64,000 nt of DNA. It comes from Winogradskyella bathintestinalis (GTDB lineage: Bacteria > Bacteroidota > Bacteroidia > Flavobacteriales > Flavobacteriaceae). Of the stretch, positions 43,637 to 51,913 are shown piece after piece. Below the pieces are notes generated by a model that did not search any database, was not told the DNA's origin, and saw only the letters and a program-made list of their open reading frames with translations. The position numbers and the translations under genes were made by a program. The DNA lies in NCBI RefSeq assembly GCF_030407435.1, contig NZ_JASDDK010000003.1, positions 62,001 to 126,000 of the forward strand. Reading direction: 5' to 3'. Every line of letters starts with the position of its first letter. The first letter of the stretch is position 1.

Positions 43637-46069
43637 ATGTCAATTTCCATTAAACGTTTATTGCCACATGTCCTAATCTTAATTGGGTTTGTCGTATTAT
43701 CTTTAGCTTATTTTAGTCCAGTTTTACAAGGTAAAAAAATCAACCAAAGTGATATTATGCATTACATTGGTATGGCGCAACAGCAAAAAGAATTTGCCAA
43801 AACTACAGGTGAGGAAACTTATTGGACCAATAGTGCTTTTGGTGGAATGCCAACTTATCAATTAGGAGCAAAATATCCACATAATTATATTAAAAAACTC
43901 GATTTAACATTACGTTTTCTTCCTCGACCTGCAGATTATCTATTTCTTTATTTTATTGGCATTTATATATTGTTATTGTCTCTAAAAGTAGATTTTAAAC
44001 TTGCTGCTTTAGGTGCATTAGCATTTGGGTTTTCAACCTATCTGATTATTATTCTAGGGGTTGGCCATAATTCTAAAGCGCACGCCATAGCCTATATGCC
44101 ATTGGTTTTATCTGGGATTGTACTCACCTTCCGAAAGAAATATATTTTCGGTTTTTTACTGACTACAATAGCTTTAGGATTGGAAATTGTGGCGAATCAT
44201 TTCCAAATGACATATTATCTATTATTGTTGGTTTTGGTTCTTGGTTTGGTATATCTCATTGATGCTTATCGAAAAAAAAAGTTACCACATTTTTTTAAAT
44301 CGGTAGGTCTGTTGAGTGTGGCAGCCATTTTAGCCGTTGGTCTTAATGCTACAAACATTATGGCAACCCAAGAGTACGTGAAGGAAAGTGCACGTGGACA
44401 GAGTGATTTAACCATTAACTCAGATGGCTCACCGAAAGAAATCACATCAGGTTTAGATAAAGCCTATATTACCGAATACAGTTATGGAATTTTGGAAACT
44501 TTTAATCTCTTCATTCCAAAATTTATGGGAGGAGGTAATTACGAAGATGTTGGTAAAGATTCCGAAACCTATAAAGCTTATATAAATCTCGGGGCATCAC
44601 CAATTGAAGCGCTCGATGCTGCCAGAAATGCACCAATGTATTGGGGCGATCAACCTATAGTAGAAGCTCCAGCTTATGTGGGAGCGGTTATTATTTTCCT
44701 GTTTGTTCTAGGATTATTTTTAGTGAAGGGCCGTTTAAAATGGTGGCTTGTTGGTGGCACAATATTATCATTACTCCTTTCTTACGGTAAAAATCTAGGA
44801 TTTTTAACGGACTTCTTTATTGATTATGTGCCTTTATATAATAAATTTAGAGCAGTTAGTTCTATTCAAGTGTTATTGGAATTATGTATTCCAATTTTGG
44901 GCGTTTTTGCATTATCGAGATTGTTCAATGATTATCAGAAGGATGAGGAAAAGCTAAAAGCATTATTATATTCAGTAAGCATCACAGCAGGTTTAGCCTT
45001 AATCTTTTTATTGTTCAAATCTGCTTTATTCGATTTTGAAGGGCTAAGAGATGATCAGTATATTCAGGCATATGGCCAACCATTTGTCGATGCTGTAGTG
45101 GACGATCGAAAATCTCTAATGACCACAGATACATTAAGAACATTGATTTTAGTTTTATTATCAGCGGGAACCATTTATTTATTTCTTAAAAAGAAACTTT
45201 CCGAAAATTTAGTTGTGGTTGTATTTGCAGTTTTGATTCTTTTCGATTTAGTAAATGTGGACAGACAGTATGTGAATAACGATAATTTTATTTCAGCCTT
45301 AAATGTCGACAAACCCTATCAACCTAACCAAGCCGATAAAGAAATATTAAAGGATAATGACCATTTTAGAGTGATGGATATGTCTTCTGAGGGTCAGCGT
45401 ATGCCGGCTAAAGCGGCTTATTTTCATAATTCATTGATGGGTTATAGCGCCGCAAAACTGGGACGTGCAGAGGAATTGTTAGATTTTCATGTGTATAAAA
45501 ATAACATGAATGTCCTTAATATGCTTAACACCAAATACATTATTGCAGAAGAGCAAGGCCAAATTTTTCCATATACCAATACTGAGGCCAACGGAAATGC
45601 TTGGTTTGTTTCAAAACTTAAAATTGTCGCTAATGCCAACCAAGAGATTAGGGCTTTAGATAGTTTAAACACAAAGACCACAGCGGTTTTAGAACAAAAA
45701 GTTCAGACAGATAATCGTTTGAAAACATCGTATCAAGTAGATTCTATTGCGTCTATTCAGTTGAAGGAATTCAAACCCAATTATTTAAAATACGAATCTA
45801 ATAATGAAAATGAAGGTTTGGCCGTTTTTTCAGAGATTTATTATAAGCAAGGATGGAATGCATACATTGATGGCAAATTAACATCACATTTTAGAGTGAA
45901 TTATGTGTTAAGAGCTCTAGAATTACCAAAGGGAAATCACACTATAGAGTTTAAATTCGAACCACAAGTTGTTGAAACCGGAAGTAAAATAGCTTTGGCG
46001 AGTTCTGCTGTTTTGGGTATTTTAATTTTGTTTGGATTGTATTTTTCTTTTAAGCAAAATGAAAATTAA
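43637..46069 (+). CDS. YfhO-family membrane protein
   Basis: A polytopic protein of 810 residues with 12 or more predicted spans and a C-terminal extracytoplasmic domain (about residues 570-770). YfhO proteins resemble GT-C glycosyltransferases and are linked in Firmicutes to glycosylation of lipoteichoic acid; a surface glycan role is therefore likely here. The start at 43637 (MSISIKRLLPHVLIL) is preferred; another ATG ten bases earlier is in a different frame. It is followed by a glycosyltransferase and a flippase in the same direction, a small envelope polysaccharide unit. Confidence 0.88.
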   Translation: MSISIKRLLPHVLILIGFVVLSLAYFSPVLQGKKINQSDIMHYIGMAQQQKEFAKTTGEETYWTNSAFGGMPTYQLGAKYPHNYIKKLDLTLRFLPRPADYLFLYFIGIYILLLSLKVDFKLAALGALAFGFSTYLIIILGVGHNSKAHAIAYMPLVLSGIVLTFRKKYIFGFLLTTIALGLEIVANHFQMTYYLLLLVLVLGLVYLIDAYRKKKLPHFFKSVGLLSVAAILAVGLNATNIMATQEYVKESARGQSDLTINSDGSPKEITSGLDKAYITEYSYGILETFNLFIPKFMGGGNYEDVGKDSETYKAYINLGASPIEALDAARNAPMYWGDQPIVEAPAYVGAVIIFLFVLGLFLVKGRLKWWLVGGTILSLLLSYGKNLGFLTDFFIDYVPLYNKFRAVSSIQVLLELCIPILGVFALSRLFNDYQKDEEKLKALLYSVSITAGLALIFLLFKSALFDFEGLRDDQYIQAYGQPFVDAVVDDRKSLMTTDTLRTLILVLLSAGTIYLFLKKKLSENLVVVVFAVLILFDLVNVDRQYVNNDNFISALNVDKPYQPNQADKEILKDNDHFRVMDMSSEGQRMPAKAAYFHNSLMGYSAAKLGRAEELLDFHVYKNNMNVLNMLNTKYIIAEEQGQIFPYTNTEANGNAWFVSKLKIVANANQEIRALDSLNTKTTAVLEQKVQTDNRLKTSYQVDSIASIQLKEFKPNYLKYESNNENEGLAVFSEIYYKQGWNAYIDGKLTSHFRVNYVLRALELPKGNHTIEFKFEPQVVETGSKIALASSAVLGILILFGLYFSFKQNEN

Positions 46070-46070
46070 C

Positions 46071-46166
46071 TGTCATTCCGAGAATTTATGATCGTTAATA
46101 AAAATGAAGTATTGCTATAATAAAAGAACGTATAATAGTATTTAAGATTTCTGCTTTCACAGGACT
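46071..46166. repeat. Probable decayed dispersed repeat
   Basis: The gap begins TGTCATTCCGAGAATTT and ends AGATTTCTGCTTTCACAGGA. These ends resemble the borders of the TGTCATTCCGAG...GGAATGACA repeats frequent between Flavobacteriaceae genes. The interior is AT-rich and the inverted match is incomplete, so only a remnant is claimed. Confidence 0.35.
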
Positions 46167-46171
46167 ATAGG

Positions 46172-47458
46172 ATGAGCACAAAAGTACTAATCATAACTTA
46201 TTATTGGCCTCCAGCGGGTGGACCAGGGGTACAGCGTTGGTTGAAATTTGTAAAATATTTACCCGAATTTGGTATTGCCCCGATCGTTTATTGTCCTGAA
46301 AATCCTAATTATCCAATTCTTGATGAGAGTTTGGTTAATGAAATTCCTGAAGATATTATTATTTTAAAGCAGCCCATTAATGAACCTTATGATTTGGCGA
46401 GTGTTTTTTCAAAAGGTAAATCCAAAAAGATAAGTTCTGGAGTCATCCCAAAAGCTAAAAAACAATCTTTAACAGAAAAAGCGATGCTGTATGTGAGAGG
46501 CAATTATTTCATTCCAGATGCTCGCAAAAATTGGATAAACCCTTCGGTACATTTTTTAACAAATTATATAAAAGAGCATCAAATTGAGACGATTATAACC
46601 ACAGGACCGCCTCACAGCTTGCATTTAATTGGTTTACAATTAAATGCAAAATTAGATGTTAAATGGTTGGCCGATTTTAGAGATCCCTGGACAACAATCG
46701 GTTATCACAAAGATTTAAAATTAACAGCAGCTTCAAAAGCAAAACATTTAGACTTAGAGCAAAAAGTATTAAATTCTGCTGACGAAATTATAGTTACAAG
46801 TTATCATACTAAAAACGAGTTCCAAACTAAATCTAAACGAACTATTACGGTTATTACCAACGGTTATGATTCGCATAATATAAGTATAGCGAAGAAGGAT
46901 AGGTTGTTTACCGTATCGCATATAGGGTCATTATTATCAGAACGAAATCCTGAAGTTTTATGGGAAACACTTTCAGAATTAATCGAGGAAAATGCTGATT
47001 TCGCCGCGGTTTTTAAGTTGCAGTTGGTTGGTGTAGTTAGCGATGATGTTATTTCTTCCATACACAACTACCGCTTAAAAAATCATTTAGAAGTTGTGGG
47101 TTATGTCAGTCATGATGAAGCGATAAAATTTCAAATGCGCTCGCAGCTTTTATTGTTAATCGAAATCGATTCCGAAGACACTAAAGCCATCATTCCGGGA
47201 AAGGTTTTTGAATACCTTATTTCAGAAACACCAATTTTAGCGATTGGCCCCAAAAATGCCGATGTGGAGCAAATAATTAATTCGACCAATACTGGAACCT
47301 ATTTTAATTACCATCAAAAAGAGTCATTAAAAACGCAACTATTGCACTATTTTGAAGCGTTTCAGAATAATGCGCTTAAAGTAAATGCTATTGGTTTAAA
47401 GCCTTATAGCAGAAAAGCTTTGACGGAGAAATTGGCAAAGTTGATTTTACGCTCTTGA
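46172..47458 (+). CDS. Glycosyltransferase, GT4-like
   Basis: A 428-residue GT-B-fold glycosyltransferase with the typical N-terminus VLIITYYWPPAGGPGVQRW (residues 5-23). TTGPPHSLHLIG and WLADFRDPW follow, and the C-terminal region includes a donor-binding Glu-containing block (IIPGKVFEYLISETPILAIGP). It is a different subgroup from the enzyme at 2.0 kb. Genes for YfhO and a flippase flank it, so it probably builds a cell-surface glycan or lipid-linked oligosaccharide. Confidence 0.88.
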   Translation: MSTKVLIITYYWPPAGGPGVQRWLKFVKYLPEFGIAPIVYCPENPNYPILDESLVNEIPEDIIILKQPINEPYDLASVFSKGKSKKISSGVIPKAKKQSLTEKAMLYVRGNYFIPDARKNWINPSVHFLTNYIKEHQIETIITTGPPHSLHLIGLQLNAKLDVKWLADFRDPWTTIGYHKDLKLTAASKAKHLDLEQKVLNSADEIIVTSYHTKNEFQTKSKRTITVITNGYDSHNISIAKKDRLFTVSHIGSLLSERNPEVLWETLSELIEENADFAAVFKLQLVGVVSDDVISSIHNYRLKNHLEVVGYVSHDEAIKFQMRSQLLLLIEIDSEDTKAIIPGKVFEYLISETPILAIGPKNADVEQIINSTNTGTYFNYHQKESLKTQLLHYFEAFQNNALKVNAIGLKPYSRKALTEKLAKLILRS

Positions 47459-47527
47459 GGGGACTTGAGGAGTGTTTTTAAAAATCATTTTGGAGTTTGA
47501 TATTTTATAGTTGTTATTTGTACTTCT

Positions 47528-48988
47528 ATGGGAATCGTATTAAACCAATCTTTCAAAAACACAATAACTACTTATTTAGGGTTTGGAATTGGTGCTGTTA
47601 ATACACTTTTTCTTTACACCAATTTTTTGACGGATAAGTATTATGGTTTAGTTGCTTTTTTATTGTCTGCGGCTAATATTATGATGCCGTTTATGGCTTT
47701 TGGAGTTCATAACGCCATTGTAAAATTTTATTCAACGTTTAAAACCAAAAGTAGCATCAATAGTTTTTTAACCTTAATGTTGTTTTTGCCGTTATTATTT
47801 ATCCTTCCGACTGCGTTCTTGGGCTATTTTGCCTATGATAGTCTCGCTGATTGGCTTTCAAACGAAAACCAAATTGTAGAAAATTATGTTTGGCATATAT
47901 TCATACTAGCAATATCGATGGCTTATTTCGAAATCTTTTTTGCTTGGACGAAAGTGCAAATGCAGACTGTTTTTGGGAATTTGATGAAGGAAATATTTCA
48001 CCGTGTATTAATTATGCTATTACTTATTGCCGTATATTTAGAATGGTTGACGGTAGATCAATTTATTACAGCTTTAGTTGGTGTGTACGTCTTTAGAATG
48101 CTTATAATGAAACTTTACGCATATTCTGTTAGATTTCCGAAGTTACAATTTCAAAAACTTGGAAATCAGTTTTCAATTATAAAGTATGCAGGTTTAATGA
48201 TTATTGCGGGCTCTGTGGCGATGTTAATTCTCGATATCGATAAATTTATGATTGGACTTATGTTGCCAGATATCGAGCAAGTCGCTTATTATAGTGTTGC
48301 CATTTTTATCGCTACAGTTATTGCCGTGCCGCAACGTGCCATGCATCAAATAATGTTACCACTAACAGCACAATATCTCAATGAAAAAAATCATGAAGCC
48401 TTGGAAGATTTGTATAAACGTAGCTCTATGACACTTTTGGTGGTGAGTGGTATTATTTTTTTACTAATCATTTTAAACATCAATCAGTTATATGAAATTC
48501 TTCCCAAAGAATTTACAGGGGGCCTTTTTGTTGTGCTTATTGTGAGTCTGGCTAAGCTTTATGATAATAGTTTAGGGAATAACAATGCGATTCTTTTTAA
48601 CAGTGATTATTACCGAATGGTGTTGTTTTTTGGAGTACTATTGGCTTTTATGGCTATAGTTTTGAATACCGTTTTTATTCCCATCTTTGGTATAGAAGGT
48701 TCTGCTTTTGCAACATTTTTAGCAGTGTTTATTTACAACACTATCAAAATTTTATATGTAAAACGAAAGTTTAATCTATTACCTTTTACCAAGGGATCAG
48801 TTAAGGTTGTCCTTATATTGCTAATATTGGTTATGACTTTCTATTTCTGGGATTTTTCATTTCATCCTATCATTAATATCATATTAAAATCTGTTTTATT
48901 AGGTTTAATTTATGTAATCCTAATCTTTAAGTTGAATGTTTCCCAGGATATAACTAATCAGATAAGAAAGTATTTGCGGTTGAAGTGA
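47528..48988 (+). CDS. Polysaccharide/oligosaccharide flippase (Wzx-like, MATE/MVF fold)
   Basis: A 486-residue inner-membrane protein with about 14 hydrophobic segments and the loop pattern of lipid-linked oligosaccharide flippases (polysaccharide biosynthesis family). It begins LNQSFKNTITTYLGFGIGAVNTLFLY, the usual first span. The conserved middle region (YYSVAIFIATVIAVPQRAMHQI) and the final two spans are present. It is probably translated with the preceding glycosyltransferase (69-base gap) to move a lipid-linked glycan across the membrane. Confidence 0.88.
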   Translation: MGIVLNQSFKNTITTYLGFGIGAVNTLFLYTNFLTDKYYGLVAFLLSAANIMMPFMAFGVHNAIVKFYSTFKTKSSINSFLTLMLFLPLLFILPTAFLGYFAYDSLADWLSNENQIVENYVWHIFILAISMAYFEIFFAWTKVQMQTVFGNLMKEIFHRVLIMLLLIAVYLEWLTVDQFITALVGVYVFRMLIMKLYAYSVRFPKLQFQKLGNQFSIIKYAGLMIIAGSVAMLILDIDKFMIGLMLPDIEQVAYYSVAIFIATVIAVPQRAMHQIMLPLTAQYLNEKNHEALEDLYKRSSMTLLVVSGIIFLLIILNINQLYEILPKEFTGGLFVVLIVSLAKLYDNSLGNNNAILFNSDYYRMVLFFGVLLAFMAIVLNTVFIPIFGIEGSAFATFLAVFIYNTIKILYVKRKFNLLPFTKGSVKVVLILLILVMTFYFWDFSFHPIINIILKSVLLGLIYVILIFKLNVSQDITNQIRKYLRLK

Positions 48989-49188
48989 ATAGGTATAGTA
49001 TTGTGAGTGTTGATTAAAAAAAATCATAATTGAAATATTATTAATAGAATTGAAATTGAAATTTGAGATTCAAACACAAAAATTTTCCGCGAGGATCAGT
49101 GAAATTCTTAGTAGATTTTATAACTAGCAAACGGAGTGCTTAGAAGTATTTTAAAATAAAGTTTCCCAACCTTTACTAAAATATATAA

Positions 49189-49234
49189 GAATGTCCCGTA
49201 AGGTGCTCTGAGGCATACAACATACGGGACATTC
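49189..49234. terminator. Inverted repeat, possible terminator of the basic secreted protein gene
   Basis: Perfect 12-base arms (49189-49200 and 49223-49234, core GTCCCGTA/TACGGGAC) enclose a 22-base loop. On the minus strand a weak T-rich stretch follows. It lies 20 bases after the stop of the minus-strand gene. The rest of the 48989-49253 gap shows nothing else I can name. Confidence 0.55.
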
Positions 49235-49253
49235 AACCAACCAAAAAAAACTT

Positions 49254-50582
49254 TTATCCTCTTGTACGTCTTGTTTGAGATCCAGAAGAACTTTGGTTGC
49301 GCGTTCTACCTGCACTAGATTTACTTTTTACAGACGATGATTTTCTTTTATTTTGAACCACACCACGCTGACTTGTGTTTCGTGATGTGCTCTTATTATA
49401 TATACGAGATTTTGTTGCTTGCGGTTTTCTAACTGATGTCGTTCTTGTTTTATAGTTAGACACAGCACTTTTTGATCGCGTCACATTCTTATTTAAATTT
49501 CTCTGCGAAACTGTATTATTTCTACCTGTAGTTCTTATCGGCGTCTTACCAATAATGTTAGAGCGAGATGTTGATGATTTAGACGTTCGAATCGATCTTA
49601 CAGGAGCTTTCGTTCTGGCGTTAGAACGTGCTGCTACCACTTTACTATTTCTACTCGTATTAGCAGAATTGATAACTCGTTTACTTGAACGTTTCGTAGT
49701 TACTGTTTGATTATTACGTTGCGTTCCAAGTCTTGTAGTGGTAGTATTACTTTTTCGTGCTGTACTTTTGTTCGAAATATTGTTATTACTAAAACGTGTT
49801 GCTCTTGTATTTGCTATCGATTTATTAACTCTTGTTGCACGAGCCCTAATGTTTCTTTCGGTTCTATTTCTAGGTGTTTGTACATAACTGTTAGTTCGTC
49901 GTGTTTTAGAATAAGAACGTCTTATAGCGTAGCCATTATTATGTTTTCCGATATTGTAATAGCGCACATTATTAATGTAAGGTCTGTAATAAATGTGTCT
50001 CGTTGGTATATAATGTTGTCTATAAGGATTAACATGTACTACAGAATAATTAATGTGAGGTGCAGCATAAAATCTGTGCCATGGTCTATAGACATAAGAT
50101 CTGTTATGAATATTAATAAATCCATCGTATCTCCAAAAGGTGTTATTTCTGTAATAGACATTAAGCCCACCAACCCTGTTTATTCTTCCAAAACTATTGT
50201 AGTTAATAAAGATATTTCCAATTTGATTTACACGACCATAATAATCATAGTAAATTGGCGTATTTTCAATTTGAATGATAGCACCAAAACTATCATACTG
50301 AACATAAGGGTTATAATCATAACCAGAATTGAAACTTAAGCTAAAACCTGGGCGATTAATATTTACGCTGACATCGGGACCGTAATTTGCGATGTAAAAA
50401 TCGAACTGGCCGTCGGCGAATACTGAAAATTCAATTCCTGCCTCATTAAATATGAAAGAATTACCATAACCTCTAACATAGTTATCGATGGAAGCGTTAG
50501 ATTCTGCTGTAGTGCTGTTGGTGGCGAATACAGTTGTGCTTATAGCGACAAAAGCTGCAAATAAATATAGTAGTCGTTTCAT
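49254..50582 (-). CDS. Exported protein with a long, strongly basic Ser/Thr/Asn/Arg-rich tail
   Basis: A 442-residue protein with a signal peptide (MKRLLYLFAAFVAISTTVFA). It has a middle part dominated by Tyr, Asn and Ile with repeats of the NxFINYN/NIFINY kind (about residues 60-215). A C-terminal half (about 225-442) is almost free of acidic and hydrophobic residues and packed with Arg, Lys, Ser, Thr and Asn. I do not recognise a named domain. The tail could bind nucleic acid or acidic polysaccharide outside the cell, or pack into a matrix; both are guesses. Base composition is like its neighbours, so transfer is not indicated. Confidence 0.8.
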   Translation of the reverse strand: MKRLLYLFAAFVAISTTVFATNSTTAESNASIDNYVRGYGNSFIFNEAGIEFSVFADGQFDFYIANYGPDVSVNINRPGFSLSFNSGYDYNPYVQYDSFGAIIQIENTPIYYDYYGRVNQIGNIFINYNSFGRINRVGGLNVYYRNNTFWRYDGFINIHNRSYVYRPWHRFYAAPHINYSVVHVNPYRQHYIPTRHIYYRPYINNVRYYNIGKHNNGYAIRRSYSKTRRTNSYVQTPRNRTERNIRARATRVNKSIANTRATRFSNNNISNKSTARKSNTTTTRLGTQRNNQTVTTKRSSKRVINSANTSRNSKVVAARSNARTKAPVRSIRTSKSSTSRSNIIGKTPIRTTGRNNTVSQRNLNKNVTRSKSAVSNYKTRTTSVRKPQATKSRIYNKSTSRNTSQRGVVQNKRKSSSVKSKSSAGRTRNQSSSGSQTRRTRG

Positions 50583-50808
50583 AATAATTGGGTTTTAAAT
50601 TAAACTCGTTTAGTAAACTACAAACAACGTGCCAATATTACAAACAGCTGATTATCATTAGTGTTGTCAACTTTTAAGTTCATAAAGTTATGTTTGTGAT
50701 ATGAAGCGGATGCTAAATTTTATTTTTATACTTTAGTTTTCATATTAAGAAATAGTAATCTGTTAAATTGAAAGTTGTTTAACTTTTGATATTTATGCAT
50801 CAATCAAC

Positions 50809-51891
50809 ATGAAAATTAATCAGGTAAAATGTAAAAACTGTGAACAGCCATTTGATGAAGGTTTTCAGTTCTGCCCGCACTGCGGACAAAAAACAAACGA
50901 CGAATTAACGATTGGAGTTTTGTTCTACAATACCATAAGCAATTATTTTTCATTTGACGCCCGTTTTTTAAAAAGCTTTCTACCATTATTAACTAAGCCA
51001 GGTTATTTGGCTAAAGAATTTATAAAAGGAAAACGATTGCTGTATCTGCATCCAGCACAGATGTATTTATTTATCTCCGTTATTTTCTTTTTTATTTTTT
51101 CATTTAAGGCGCGCAAACAAGCTGAAACTTTAAATGAAGAATTGAAAAAAACGTTAACCACAGAACAGGTTGTTGAATTAGATTCCATTATGACGGACAA
51201 AAGAATGTCTGATTTAAAAATTGAAGATTCATTGTCTAAACTTGAAATAAGAAAAGCACTAAAAGATAATCAGTGGATTACACAAATGTCGAATAAGGAA
51301 ATTGACTCTATTCTAGAACTTAAAAATATTCCAAAAAAAACGGATGTATCGTTTGGTTTTAATGAGTGGAAAATAGATTCGCTAATAAATATAAAAGCGA
51401 CAGATGAGGAAATTTATAAAGAAATGGGGTTGGACGACGACGACGGTTGGTTTATGAGAAAATTATACACCCAAGCTCTTAAATTTTACCAGGCAAGAGA
51501 TGGCGGCAATGTTTTACAAGCATTTTATGATACTGTACCGATAGCTTTATTTTTCTTGTTACCAATTTTTGCAGCTATAATTAAACTGTTGTACTACAAT
51601 AAAGGCAGATACGCACATCATTTGGTGTTCAGTTTCTATTATTTTTCATATTTATTTACAGTTTTTAGTGCCATATTTGGTTTTAATTTAATTTGGGATA
51701 TACCAGATTGGATCGATTTTCTTATCGCGTTATCCACCTTTATATATTTAATGATTGCTTTAAAACGCTTTTACGGACAAGGATGGCTGCTAAGTTGGCT
51801 AAAATGCAGCGTTGCTACATTTACATTTATTGCCATCATTATACCGACGGCCGCAATAATTATGGGCTTACTTGCTTTTATGATTTATTAA
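50809..51891 (+). CDS. DUF3667 membrane protein with zinc ribbon
   Basis: A 360-residue protein that starts with a zinc-ribbon-like CKNCEQPFDEGFQFCPHC (four Cys, about residues 8-26). The DUF3667 block SFDARFLKSFLPLLTKPGYL follows, and then one hydrophobic span, a long charged middle region (about 115-235) and three to four C-terminal spans. DUF3667 is common in Bacteroidota and has no known function. It converges with uvrA, which ends 22 bases away. Confidence 0.88.
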   Translation: MKINQVKCKNCEQPFDEGFQFCPHCGQKTNDELTIGVLFYNTISNYFSFDARFLKSFLPLLTKPGYLAKEFIKGKRLLYLHPAQMYLFISVIFFFIFSFKARKQAETLNEELKKTLTTEQVVELDSIMTDKRMSDLKIEDSLSKLEIRKALKDNQWITQMSNKEIDSILELKNIPKKTDVSFGFNEWKIDSLINIKATDEEIYKEMGLDDDDGWFMRKLYTQALKFYQARDGGNVLQAFYDTVPIALFFLLPIFAAIIKLLYYNKGRYAHHLVFSFYYFSYLFTVFSAIFGFNLIWDIPDWIDFLIALSTFIYLMIALKRFYGQGWLLSWLKCSVATFTFIAIIIPTAAIIMGLLAFMIY

Positions 51892-51913
51892 TTCTAAAAC
51901 GAAGAAAAACCTG

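Noticed and set aside
49707-50339. 210-codon open frame on the plus strand, rich in Ile, Ser and Val
   Set aside because: Antisense shadow of the basic secreted protein; no start signal or recognisable domain.
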